The notes beneath the pieces were generated by a model. The model worked only from the letters and a program-made list of their open reading frames with translations, did not search any database and was not told the DNA's origin. A DNA stretch of 17,258 nt from Clostridiales bacterium (lineage in GTDB: Bacteria; Bacillota; Clostridia; Oscillospirales; Acutalibacteraceae). This document shows positions 6,425-14,312 of the stretch, piece after piece; positions within the stretch are counted from its first letter, which is position 1, and every line of letters starts with the position of its first letter. The stretch spans positions 1 to 17,258 of the forward strand of contig JAJQDK010000108.1 of assembly GCA_021202245.1 (NCBI GenBank). The letters run 5' to 3'. Both the position numbers and the translations under genes were made by a program.

Positions 6425-7786
6425 TTATTTTGAGGTGTACATTCTGTACATTGCTTCAAGGCAGATTTGAGCGTGCTTAAAAAAGCCCTCCTCGTTTATG
6501 CTTTCGTCACTGTTGTGCATACGCACATCATCGCTTTTGAACACGGGGCCGAAAGCAACGCCCTTTCCGCCGAGCTTGCGTGCATAGGTTCCGCCGCCGG
6601 TTGAATACAGCTCCGCTTTTTCACCGGTCACGCTTTCGTAGGCGGAGGAAAGAAGCTCTGCAAGCTCTGACTCCTTCGGAACGTACAGGGGCGCCTCGTG
6701 ATGCAGCACCTCAACCCGAATGTTGTCGTTGTTTGCTACCTTTTTGAATTGATTTAATACATTTTCACCCTTCATAGTTACGGGATAGCGAATGTCAAGC
6801 GTTGCTTGCGCGGTTTCTTCCTCAATATTGATTGAGCCCACGTTCACGGTCAGCGCTCCGGATACCGAATCGCTCATCTTCAAGCCGAGAGAACGGCCGT
6901 TGATTTCACGGTTTACGGCATAATCTATAAAGGCGCAGATTGAGCCTAACTCATAGGACTGATAGGCGTTTGATATTAAATCGACAAGCGCAGTGGCAGC
7001 ATTAAAGCCCTTTTCCGGCTCGCAGGCGTGAGCCGCTTTGCCTCTGCTGATTATCATCAATCCGTCTATTGTGTATTTAAATTCAAAGCTTCCGTCGCTT
7101 GCATCGGCAAGGCGCATTAAGGTTTGCTCATCATAGCTTGAGGAGTCAAGTATAGCATACGCAAGGTCGGGAACGGTATTCACGGCGCTGCCTGAGCGGA
7201 ACTGAGTCAGCAGAGTTGCATTATTTAATTCGGTGCTGATTTTCAGCTGTAAAATGCCCTTTTCCGCATAGCAAATTCCGTAGTCGCTGTCGGGAGTGAA
7301 CGCCATATCGGGGAGCGGCATTTTAGAAAAATAACCGTCCATATCCTCCATACCGCATTCCTCATCGGTTCCGTAAACGGCGCGCAGTGTATTGACCCCT
7401 TCGGCGCCGTTTTCCTTTAATGCTCTCATACAATACAGATTTACAAGCGCCGCACCCTTGTCGTCCGCAACGCCCCTGCCGTAAAGCCTGCCGTCCTTTT
7501 GCGTGAGGGCAAAGAGTTCAACGCTCCAGCCGTTTCCTGCCGGAACAACGTCCAGGTGAGAAAGCACACCGCACAGCTTTCCGCTGTTTCCGAGCTCAAC
7601 GTGGGCGCTTTTGTCCGTAACCCTTTCGCAGGCAAGACCGAAATCCCTTGCTCTGCTCAGAATAAATTCAAGCGCTTTGTCACATTCCGCGTTATTTTCC
7701 GAAGAAACCGATTTGAAACCGAGCAGTGTGTTCAGGTCTTTTAAAATTTCATCCTTATATTTAAGTATTTTATCTCCGAATAGCAT
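6425..7786 (-). CDS. M20 family Sapep/PepV-type metal-dependent dipeptidase
   Basis: A 453-residue cytoplasmic peptidase of the M20 clan. The metal ligands and catalytic residues are visible: HLD at His77/Asp79, the bridging Asp in GRGVADDKGA at about 108, the Glu-Glu pair in GTDEECGMED at 142-143, FTPDSDYG near 165, and a late His in RMHNSDESI. A lid domain (about 190-320) contains RGKAAHACEPEKGFNA, and STGGGTYAR follows near the C-terminus. These match PepV-like enzymes that hydrolyse Xaa dipeptides. It starts 14 nt after the YfhO-family stop with an AAGGAG site, so the two are cotranscribed. Its role is amino-acid recycling; a link to the envelope genes is not evident. Confidence 0.92.
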   Translation of the reverse strand: MLFGDKILKYKDEILKDLNTLLGFKSVSSENNAECDKALEFILSRARDFGLACERVTDKSAHVELGNSGKLCGVLSHLDVVPAGNGWSVELFALTQKDGRLYGRGVADDKGAALVNLYCMRALKENGAEGVNTLRAVYGTDEECGMEDMDGYFSKMPLPDMAFTPDSDYGICYAEKGILQLKISTELNNATLLTQFRSGSAVNTVPDLAYAILDSSSYDEQTLMRLADASDGSFEFKYTIDGLMIISRGKAAHACEPEKGFNAATALVDLISNAYQSYELGSICAFIDYAVNREINGRSLGLKMSDSVSGALTVNVGSINIEEETAQATLDIRYPVTMKGENVLNQFKKVANNDNIRVEVLHHEAPLYVPKESELAELLSSAYESVTGEKAELYSTGGGTYARKLGGKGVAFGPVFKSDDVRMHNSDESINEEGFFKHAQICLEAMYRMYTSK

Positions 7787-7800
7787 ACCGTTTCTCCTTT

Positions 7801-10278
7801 TTAGCTGTGCTTGCCGATATGTGCAGGCTGTGTTTTTGCCTTTCTTTTTTTATTTGCTCTGTACAATATGACGACAGTCAAATAAATCAAAAACAGTCCG
7901 AGCGCAATCAGGCTTATTTTAATTCCGCAGGAAAGTCCCGGGGTTTCATAGGTAAAGACTATGGTGCAGTCGGTGTCGGCAGGCACCAAAACAGCCATAA
8001 AGCCGTTGTTGACATTTTCAATTTCAACAGCCTCTCTGGTTATGGGTGGAGTATATGCCTCGCTGTATGGCACGCTGCAGTCCAAAAGCTTTTCCTCGGG
8101 GTCATTTTCAAATGCCGCGGTAAATCCGGTGTCTGTATATTCAAAGCTTGAACAGCTTGAAGCGGCACGCTCCGCACACACCTCGGCGTAGGTTTCGTAA
8201 TCGAGCCTGTATTTGTCAACTATGCTGTCAAAATATTCCGGATGATCTCCGTAGAGCAGCTCGTATTTTTCCTCGGTATAACCCGTGATTGAGGAATACT
8301 TTTCCATTTGCTCTTTTGAAAGCACCATTGAATATAAAATGGATTCTGAACGGTACAGACTGTCTGTACGTTCAAATTCCTCCTCGGTAACAAAAGTATC
8401 ATAGGTAAATCCCATGGGAATATAGCATTCGTTTTCATAAATGTCAAATCCGTTTTGCGTTGTTAAATAAGTCCAATACGGCATTTTTGTTTCGCCGTCC
8501 TCGTTTATAAAGGAATTTTCGCTGCCCTGTTCACCGTCGCCTGCGTAATCAAAAAGATATTTGCAGCTGAGAAAAGAACGAAGTCCGTAGCTGTCGGTTG
8601 AGGGACGGGACGCAACGTCACGGGTGATTGACATAGAATCGTAAAACTGCATTATCGACGGAGAAACCGAGCTTTGAAAGCAGTTTATACTCTGAATCTG
8701 CCAGAACATAGCCGTGTTGTCCACACATTCGTAAAAGTCGCTTCTTACCTCGTCTATGTCCTCAATAGTGATTCCATCACGACTGTTTATGATGTCCTCG
8801 TCTATGGCTTCGGTGGTTGAGCTGTATGCCGAGCCGGTTGCAATGATAAACATAGATGAGGAAATTGCAACTATAAGCACGCCGGCGGTTGACGCAAACG
8901 CAAACCTCCTCGGATTGGGCTTGAATTTCTTTAAGATAAGCACAAACGCAAGCAGACTGATAAGCGCAATAAGAACGTAAATCCAAAATCTTTCAAAGGT
9001 TGCCTGAACTCCCGGCAGAATTGAGGTTGTGCCGTCCTCCTCATCCGTTAACTGAGGCATTACGCCTATCAGTACAGCCATACCTGCGGTAATTCCCGCA
9101 GACCAGACGATTGCTCTGTTCCAATCGGCTTCCTTGCTTTCAAGCGCCCTGATTGTGGCAAGTGTAAAGACAAGCACGAGCATATAATACCATCTTGCGT
9201 AGAAAATGGAGCTGTTAAACAGCTGAAAAGCGCTGTTTAAAACAGGGACAAAGGCAAACAGCATCAGCAGGGCAATAAGCTTTTTAATCCAGCTTCGCTC
9301 CCGAAGCTGTAAAAATGCGATGACGCCCGTCATACCGAACAACGCCAGGCAGCCGGCAACAGACGCCCATTTGCCGTTGGAATCGGGCGTGAACACGGGG
9401 AATGCAGGCAGGTCTGACGGAAAAAAGAATGCGGCAATAATAAGCCAATAGCGCTCCGCCTGCTCATATACAAGCGAACCCCACCCTTCGGGCAGCTCGC
9501 TCAATCTCGGATTGCCCATCAAGCCGAGTGCCGACGGCAGCAGAAGAAAAGCGGTAGCCGCAAACCCGATAATTACCTCAACGGCAAGGATAAAAAATTC
9601 CTTGATTTTAAATTTGTAGGTTTTGGTAAAGACGAGCATAAGATAATACATTACCACGAACAGAACCTGTCCGACAAAGAAATAGTAATTAACCATACAG
9701 GCGGCAAACACCGCAACGGCAAAGACGCCTCGCCTTTTGTCATACAAAAATGAATCCAGCGCCGCAAGCAGCAGCGGAAACATTATCATAGGCTCGTGAA
9801 AATGGAAGAAGAATACGTTGTAAATTGAAAATCCCGAAAAGGCGTACAGCAGTCCGCCGATAACGGCATAATTTTTGTTGCGAACATATCTTTGCAAATA
9901 CAGATAAGCCGTGAGCGATGCGCAGGCAAATTTGAGTATAAACAAGGGTCCGATGAGATAGGGGATGCTCTCACTCGGAAAAGGTATTGTCAGCCAGAAA
10001 AAAGGGCTGCCCAAAAGATAAAAGCTGTAGCTTGAGATGAAATCCGAGCCGAGGTCGGTTATATGACTCCAACCGAGATTGCCGCTGCGCACGGCGTCGT
10101 GTGCAAGCTGATAAAACGGGATTTCCTGAACATTAAAATCTCCGTAATAATAGAATATGCCGCCGTTATAAATTATAAAAGGCACAAAAATTACCGCAGC
10201 AGTCAGGAGCGCAATCAAAAACGCCCTGAGCGCATAATGACGGTGCCTGAGGCTGCAGCGCAAAAGTCGGTTAGTCAT
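7801..10278 (-). CDS. YfhO family polytopic membrane protein (GT-C-like)
   Basis: An 825-residue protein with about 13-14 membrane helices and a large extracytoplasmic region (about residues 500-790) before a last helix and a Lys-rich cytoplasmic tail. The N-terminal loop after helix 1 (YYGDFNVQEIPFYQLAHDAV) and the LYAFSGF and ARWYYM segments are typical of Pfam YfhO. Members are thought to transfer sugars from lipid carriers, for example in lipoteichoic acid glycosylation in Bacillus and Listeria; the substrate here is unknown. I chose the ATG at 10278 because GGAGGAA (10288-10282) sits right before it; a TTG four codons upstream would lie inside that site. It heads the minus-strand run and is divergent from yfbR. 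Confidence 0.9.
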   Translation of the reverse strand: MTNRLLRCSLRHRHYALRAFLIALLTAAVIFVPFIIYNGGIFYYYGDFNVQEIPFYQLAHDAVRSGNLGWSHITDLGSDFISSYSFYLLGSPFFWLTIPFPSESIPYLIGPLFILKFACASLTAYLYLQRYVRNKNYAVIGGLLYAFSGFSIYNVFFFHFHEPMIMFPLLLAALDSFLYDKRRGVFAVAVFAACMVNYYFFVGQVLFVVMYYLMLVFTKTYKFKIKEFFILAVEVIIGFAATAFLLLPSALGLMGNPRLSELPEGWGSLVYEQAERYWLIIAAFFFPSDLPAFPVFTPDSNGKWASVAGCLALFGMTGVIAFLQLRERSWIKKLIALLMLFAFVPVLNSAFQLFNSSIFYARWYYMLVLVFTLATIRALESKEADWNRAIVWSAGITAGMAVLIGVMPQLTDEEDGTTSILPGVQATFERFWIYVLIALISLLAFVLILKKFKPNPRRFAFASTAGVLIVAISSSMFIIATGSAYSSTTEAIDEDIINSRDGITIEDIDEVRSDFYECVDNTAMFWQIQSINCFQSSVSPSIMQFYDSMSITRDVASRPSTDSYGLRSFLSCKYLFDYAGDGEQGSENSFINEDGETKMPYWTYLTTQNGFDIYENECYIPMGFTYDTFVTEEEFERTDSLYRSESILYSMVLSKEQMEKYSSITGYTEEKYELLYGDHPEYFDSIVDKYRLDYETYAEVCAERAASSCSSFEYTDTGFTAAFENDPEEKLLDCSVPYSEAYTPPITREAVEIENVNNGFMAVLVPADTDCTIVFTYETPGLSCGIKISLIALGLFLIYLTVVILYRANKKRKAKTQPAHIGKHS

Positions 10279-10351
10279 CGTTTCCTCCAATAGTAGCTGG
10301 ATGTATTCAAATAAGTGGCTTGTAACGCCTTGCTCCGCTCAAAAAAGATTC

Positions 10352-10379
10352 TTTACAATTTTACAAAACATAGTATAAT
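10352..10379 (+). promoter_or_regulatory. Candidate upstream promoter for yfbR
   Basis: TTTACA (10352-10357), a 16-nt spacer and TATAAT (10374-10379). It would give a leader of about 145 nt containing a GCCGC/GCGGC hairpin. It lies in the 253-nt divergent gap between the YfhO-family gene and yfbR. I could not identify a convincing minus-strand promoter for the YfhO gene here. Confidence 0.55.
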
Positions 10380-10460
10380 AATACAAGATACCGCTTAATA
10401 CTGCCTGCCGCCCTTAGAGGCGAAAGACTTTTGCGGCTTAGATTAAACGGGTTAATCATC

Positions 10461-10489
10461 TTAATTAAGCATTATAACATATTTATAAT
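10461..10489 (+). promoter_or_regulatory. Candidate proximal promoter for yfbR
   Basis: A good TATAAT (10484-10489) lies 17 nt after a poor -35, TTAATT (10461-10466). It is immediately downstream of the shared 22-nt motif (10426-10447) and the palindrome GATTAA-ACGGG-TTAATC (10441-10457). It could be used instead of, or together with, the distal promoter. Confidence 0.4.
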
Positions 10490-10531
10490 TGTTTTGCACT
10501 AATTTTTGTAAAAAAACAGGAGTTTTATTAT

Positions 10532-11125
10532 ATGAAGCAATCTCATTTCTATGCTATGCTTTCCCGAATGAAATACATAAACCGCTGGGGATTGATGAAT
10601 AATACAAAAAATGAAAATATCAGCGAGCACAGTCTGCAGGTGGCAATGCTTGCCCATTGCCTTGTGCTGATACACAACAAACGCTTCGGCGGAGAGCTTG
10701 ACGCCGAGCGTGCGGCGCTGCTTTCGATTTTTCACGACTCAACGGAGATTATCACCGGAGATATGCCTACTCCGGTAAAATATTTTAATCCCGAAATAAA
10801 AAATGCTTATAAAGAGATTGAAAACTGTGCCGCCGACAGGCTTGTTTCTATGCTTCCGGATGATTTTAAGGAAGATATGGAAGAGATTATAAAGATGAGC
10901 GAAAAAAGCGACGAGGAGCTTAAAAGGTATGTGAAGGCGGCGGATAAGCTGTCTGCGCTGATTAAGTGTATAGATGAAATCCGTATGGGCAACGACGAAT
11001 TTAAACAGGCAAAGCAGACTATAGAAAGCTCGATTCACGATATGAATCTGCCGGAGGTGAGGGTATTTGAAGAGGAATTTTTGCCCTCGTTCTATCTGAC
11101 CCTTGACGAACAGGATTTAACCTAA
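10532..11125 (+). CDS. yfbR: 5'-deoxynucleotidase, YfbR family (HD domain)
   Basis: A 197-residue HD-domain phosphohydrolase that resembles E. coli YfbR along its whole length, from the opening MKQSHF through INRWGLM, ISEHSLQVAMLAH and GDMPTPVKYFNPEI to PSFYLTLDE. YfbR removes the 5'-phosphate from deoxyribonucleoside monophosphates with a divalent metal. Active-site residues are present at the expected positions: Arg18, His33, His68-Asp69, Glu72, Asp77, Asp138. The start at 10532 follows AGGAG by 9 nt. It lies on the plus arm, ahead of the wall ligase and the thyX-tmk run. I see no clear terminator after it; the next gene starts 197 nt downstream. Confidence 0.95.
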   Translation: MKQSHFYAMLSRMKYINRWGLMNNTKNENISEHSLQVAMLAHCLVLIHNKRFGGELDAERAALLSIFHDSTEIITGDMPTPVKYFNPEIKNAYKEIENCAADRLVSMLPDDFKEDMEEIIKMSEKSDEELKRYVKAADKLSALIKCIDEIRMGNDEFKQAKQTIESSIHDMNLPEVRVFEEEFLPSFYLTLDEQDLT

Positions 11126-11239
11126 GCCGAAAAATAAAACTATCCCGCTTGACAAAATAGCGCATAGCGAAAGCGAAAAATTGCACGGAATCGGTCGAAA
11201 GCAGACGATATAATTCTTAATTGGAATTATTATTTTGAA

Positions 11240-11303
11240 TAGTATGGTATACTATAAATGTGTGTTTTCAATTCTCGTAAACTGTAAAATTTCAGGATTT
11301 TAC
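11240..11303 (+). promoter_or_regulatory. Putative promoter and leader hairpins of the LCP gene
   Basis: An extended -10 (TGGTATACT) lies within a palindrome, TAGTATGGTATACTA (11240-11254); no good -35 is visible. Downstream, GTAAAAT and ATTTTAC (11284-11290, 11297-11303) form a perfect 7-bp inverted repeat with a 6-nt loop, ending 10 nt before the ribosome binding site. The -10 is fair; regulatory meaning is inference. Confidence 0.4.
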
Positions 11304-11322
11304 TTCTTATTGGAGGAATTAT

Positions 11323-12501
11323 ATGTCAAATCACAGCAAAAAAAGTGCTTCGGACAATCTTGTTGACATCAGCTCTAACAGCCAAATTCGCAAGGTTTAC
11401 AATAAAAAGGGCAGAGTAAAGCGTGCAATAGCGCTTGCGCTTTCTGTAATTCTTTTGATAGGCGGAACCGGCTTCGTTTACTATTATTCCGTACTTAATT
11501 CGCTTAACTACGATTCTCTTAACTATGATGATGACGACGACAATACCGATGCCATCACCGCAACTATATCCGAGCTTGAGGGCGATGGAACTCAGCTTTC
11601 GCTGACCGACGGAGAGCTTCTTCAGGACTCAAAGGTTCTCAATATAATGCTTTTCGGCGAGGACAACAGCAAAGCAGACGAAGACGAGAACGGTCTGAGC
11701 GATACGATGATTATGCTTTCTATCGACAACCGTCACGACAAGCTAAAGCTGACATCGTTCCAGCGTGATACCTATGTTTATATTCCCGACTACGGCTACA
11801 ATAAGCTCAACGCTTCCTATACCTACGGCGGCGCAAAGCTTGCAATTAACACAATTCAGTCAAATTTCGGCATAAAAATCGACCGCTACGCCGTTGTTGA
11901 TTTTGAAAGCTTCACTGAGATTATCGACACCCTCGGCGGAATAGATATAGAGCTGACTCAGGATGAAATTGATTATATCAATTATCAGCTGTATAAGAAC
12001 AACCAGTCAGACGAATGGTCAACCATCACCGACTCCCCCGGAGTTGTGCACCTTGACGGCAAGGAGGCTCTGTGGTATGCTCGCGACAGAGGTCTTGACA
12101 GCAACGAGGAGGCCATAGGAATTGCCGGCGACGACTGGGACAGAACCTCCCGTCAGAGAAATTTGCTTGAAACTATCTTTGAAAGTATGAAGGATGCAAG
12201 TCTTACGGATATTGTTTCTATTGTAAATTCAGTCGGTCCGCTTGTTACCACAAACTTTAAAAAGGATGAGATAACCTCGCTTGTTTCTCACGTTCTGACC
12301 TATCTCAATTACGATATTGAGCAGTACTACGTTCCCGAAGAGGGCTTGTGGTACTACGATAATGAAACGGTCATCAACGGCAGCACCTGCTCCACAATTA
12401 AAATTGCCGATCTCGATGCGCAAAGACTTGCGTTTGCGGAATTTGTTTTTGAGGATTTGGTAACCGGTTCGACAACAAGCACCGATTCTTCGGATGAATA
12501 A
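11323..12501 (+). CDS. LytR-CpsA-Psr (LCP) family cell wall polymer ligase
   Basis: A 392-residue membrane-anchored protein: a basic cytoplasmic tail (1-33), one membrane helix (about 34-55), an acidic linker with a tandem LNYDSLNY and a run of Asp (57-75), then the extracellular LCP domain (about 105-300). Domain motifs are SDTMIML (Asp127), LTSFQRDTYVYIP (Arg148, Asp149), KLNASYTYGG, VDFESF, LGGIDIEL, ALWYARDR and DWDRTSRQRNLL. The Arg and Asp residues bind the polyprenyl pyrophosphate of the donor. LCP enzymes move teichoic acids or capsular glycans from lipid carrier to peptidoglycan. The Thr/Ser-rich tail is probably disordered. The start follows GGAGGAA. It is apparently transcribed alone, with its own terminator. 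Confidence 0.94.
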   Translation: MSNHSKKSASDNLVDISSNSQIRKVYNKKGRVKRAIALALSVILLIGGTGFVYYYSVLNSLNYDSLNYDDDDDNTDAITATISELEGDGTQLSLTDGELLQDSKVLNIMLFGEDNSKADEDENGLSDTMIMLSIDNRHDKLKLTSFQRDTYVYIPDYGYNKLNASYTYGGAKLAINTIQSNFGIKIDRYAVVDFESFTEIIDTLGGIDIELTQDEIDYINYQLYKNNQSDEWSTITDSPGVVHLDGKEALWYARDRGLDSNEEAIGIAGDDWDRTSRQRNLLETIFESMKDASLTDIVSIVNSVGPLVTTNFKKDEITSLVSHVLTYLNYDIEQYYVPEEGLWYYDNETVINGSTCSTIKIADLDAQRLAFAEFVFEDLVTGSTTSTDSSDE

Positions 12502-12551
12502 CGTCCTGCGGACTTCGGAAGAAATAAGCTTAAATCTTAAATAATGATTAA

Positions 12552-12581
12552 ACGGACGTCTGTTTTTCGGCGTCCGTTTTT
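12552..12581 (+). terminator. Rho-independent terminator after the LCP gene
   Basis: ACGGACGTC and GGCGTCCGT form a 9-bp stem (one T-G wobble) around TGTTTTTC, followed by five T. It ends about 80 nt after the LCP stop and before the thyX promoter. Confidence 0.88.
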
Positions 12582-12600
12582 GCAGGATGCAAAAATACCG

Positions 12601-12627
12601 GCTGCAAAAGCAAAGGACTTTTGCGGC
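12601..12627 (+). repeat. Hairpin containing a copy of the dispersed intergenic motif
   Basis: GCTGCAAAAG (12601-12610) and CTTTTGCGGC (12618-12627) form a 10-bp stem with one G-T wobble and a 7-nt loop. No T-run follows on the plus strand, so it is not a typical terminator for the LCP gene. The 3' arm is part of a 22-nt motif (12616-12637) also found at 10426-10447 and, on the minus strand, at 800-778. Confidence 0.6.
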
Positions 12628-12645
12628 TGAGGTTAAAATATTATA

Positions 12646-12674
12646 TTGAAAAACAACTGCGGAAATGGTATAAT
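12646..12674 (+). promoter_or_regulatory. thyX promoter
   Basis: TTGAAA (12646-12651), a 17-nt spacer and TATAAT (12669-12674) with an extended -10 TGG. The transcript would start near 12681, giving a leader of about 125 nt before thyX. The leader has a 7-bp stem between CGGTCCG (12696-12702) and CGGACCG (12733-12739). Confidence 0.85.
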
Positions 12675-12806
12675 AAATCTAAATAACGCTTGATTCGGTC
12701 CGTTGCTGCTTATATTCGGCTCATCAATCCGGCGGACCGCTTATTTGATAAATACATATTTGCGGATATACAAGCCTTATTATGTTTTAAGAAAGGAAAG
12801 TTAAAA

Positions 12807-13610
12807 ATGGCAATAAAGGTTACTTTACTTACTCATACTCCGAACCCTGAGCAGACTGTGGCAATGGCTGCCAAGCTGTGCTACTCTCCCTCAAATATCG
12901 AGGATATTCGTGACGGTCTGACCGAGGAAAAGACGGCGGCTTTTATTGATATGCTCTCAGATTTGGGTCACGCAAGTCCTATTGAGCACGCTTCCTTCAC
13001 CTTCGGCATAGAGGGAATCTCCCGTGCCTGTTCTCATCAGCTTGTACGTCACAGGATCGCTTCCTACAGTCAGCAGTCGCAGCGCTATGTTGACGGCACA
13101 AGGTTTGACTTTGTGACTCCGCCCGAAATTGAGAAAAATGAAAAAGCGCTTGCCGCTTATAACAGAGTGATTGATATGCAGTCGCAGGCGTATAAGGAAA
13201 TCAGAGATGCGCTTGTTGCGGGCTACATAAAGGATTTTACCGGCAGAGAGCTCAGCGGAACCGACGAGGAAATCATCGAAAGCTTTAAATCGGAGAACAA
13301 AAAGCAATGCTCCGCTTTTATAAAGAAAGCCAACGAGGACGCGCGCTTTATTTTGCCCAACGCTTCAACCACAAAAATTGTCTGCACGTTTAATGCTCGC
13401 AGCCTTAAAAACTTTTTTGCTCACCGCTGCTGCAACCGTGCGCAGTGGGAGATTAGAGAGGTTGCCGAGCAAATGCTTTTGCAGTGCCTTGAGGTTGCGC
13501 CCGATTTGTTTAAAAACTGCGGTCCTTCCTGTTTGTTCGGTCCCTGCCCCGAGGGCAATATGTGCTGCGGCAGACAAAAGGAAATGCGTGAAAAATACAG
13601 AAAGAAATAA
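12807..13610 (+). CDS. thyX: Flavin-dependent thymidylate synthase ThyX
   Basis: ThyX makes dTMP from dUMP using methylene-THF as carbon donor, with FAD and NAD(P)H as reductant, so that THF rather than dihydrofolate is released. The signature RHRxxSxxxxSxR is present as RHRIASYSQQSQR (residues 81-93). HASPIEHASFTFGIEG and a FNARSLKNFFAHRCCNRAQWEIREVAEQML-type C-terminal block also fit. I chose the ATG at 12807 (267 residues) because AAAGGAAAG precedes it and the protein then begins like its relatives. The frame extends up to a TTG at 12690, but that would place coding sequence in the leader stem. The C-terminus has extra Cys (CGPSCLFGPCPEGNMCCG), as seen in some clostridial ThyX; a metal-binding role is possible. 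tmk follows directly. Confidence 0.96.
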   Translation: MAIKVTLLTHTPNPEQTVAMAAKLCYSPSNIEDIRDGLTEEKTAAFIDMLSDLGHASPIEHASFTFGIEGISRACSHQLVRHRIASYSQQSQRYVDGTRFDFVTPPEIEKNEKALAAYNRVIDMQSQAYKEIRDALVAGYIKDFTGRELSGTDEEIIESFKSENKKQCSAFIKKANEDARFILPNASTTKIVCTFNARSLKNFFAHRCCNRAQWEIREVAEQMLLQCLEVAPDLFKNCGPSCLFGPCPEGNMCCGRQKEMREKYRKK

Positions 13611-13652
13611 TTTTTGCATAAATCAATTTTACGATTACGGTTTGGTGATTTT

Positions 13653-14309
13653 ATGGACGGCAAATTTTTGGTAATAGAGGGTCTTGACGGCAGTGGAAAG
13701 GCTACTCAGACAAAAATCCTTGAGGAAAAGCTTAAATCGTCGGGCGCCGAGGTTACAAGGCTTGAGTTTCCCGATTACGATAACCCAAGCTCCTCGCTCG
13801 TGAAAATGTATCTTGACGGAGCATTCGGGGATAAGCCCGATGCCGTCAATGCCTACGCTGCCTCCGCCTTTTATGCGGTTGACAGAATTGCAAGCTATTT
13901 GCAGTTTTGGAAAGAGGACTTCCTAAACGGCAGAGTAATTTTAAGCGACCGCTATGCAACCTCAAACCTAATTTATCAAATGTCCAAGCTTCCGAGAGAG
14001 CAGTGGGACAGCTTTATCGGATGGCAGGAGGATTTTGAATACTCCAAGCTCGGTATTCCTAAGCCCGACAAGGTTATTTACCTTGACGTTGACCCCGAAA
14101 TTTCGCAGGAACTTATGAAAAAACGCTACGGCGGCGACGCTTCTAAAATGGATTTGCATGAAAAGAATTTCAAGTATTTGCTCGCCTGCAGAGAAAGCGC
14201 CCTTTATTCCGCCGAAAAATGCGGGTGGCAGGTGATTAACTGCAATGAAAACGGTAAAATTAAAACTATAGATGCAATAGCTGACGAAATTGAAAAGGCG
14301 GCCAAATAA
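13653..14309 (+). CDS. tmk: Thymidylate kinase
   Basis: Phosphorylates dTMP to dTDP, the step after ThyX. The 218-residue protein has the P-loop GLDGSGKATQ (10-19), the FPDYDNPSSSLVKMYL dTMP-site segment, AVDRIAS, the DRYATSN motif with the acceptor-site Asp-Arg, LDVDPE, and a lid-like region MKKRYGGDASKMDLHEKN. It belongs to the longer clostridial Tmk type with SSS and HE motifs rather than the E. coli type. The ATG at 13653 gives the expected N-terminus MDGKFLVIEG. The frame reaches a TTG at 13614, but those 13 residues are not family-like. The ribosome binding site is weak (GGTGA). The gap to thyX is 42 nt with no terminator, so both are likely on one transcript. Confidence 0.95.
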   Translation: MDGKFLVIEGLDGSGKATQTKILEEKLKSSGAEVTRLEFPDYDNPSSSLVKMYLDGAFGDKPDAVNAYAASAFYAVDRIASYLQFWKEDFLNGRVILSDRYATSNLIYQMSKLPREQWDSFIGWQEDFEYSKLGIPKPDKVIYLDVDPEISQELMKKRYGGDASKMDLHEKNFKYLLACRESALYSAEKCGWQVINCNENGKIKTIDAIADEIEKAAK

Positions 14310-14312
14310 TTT

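Noticed and set aside
10279..10290. TTG start four codons upstream of the YfhO-family ATG
   Set aside because: Those codons are the GGAGGAA ribosome binding site of the ATG at 10278.
12601..12627. Hairpin as a second terminator for the LCP gene
   Set aside because: No T-run follows on the plus strand, and a good terminator already lies at 12552-12581.
12690..12806. N-terminal extension of ThyX from a TTG
   Set aside because: The extension covers the predicted leader and its stem, starts about 10 nt from the expected transcript start, and is not ThyX-like; ATG 12807 has a proper ribosome binding site.
13614..13652. N-terminal extension of Tmk from a TTG four bases after the thyX stop
   Set aside because: The 13 extra residues do not resemble Tmk, whose N-terminus is the short segment before the P-loop, as given by ATG 13653.
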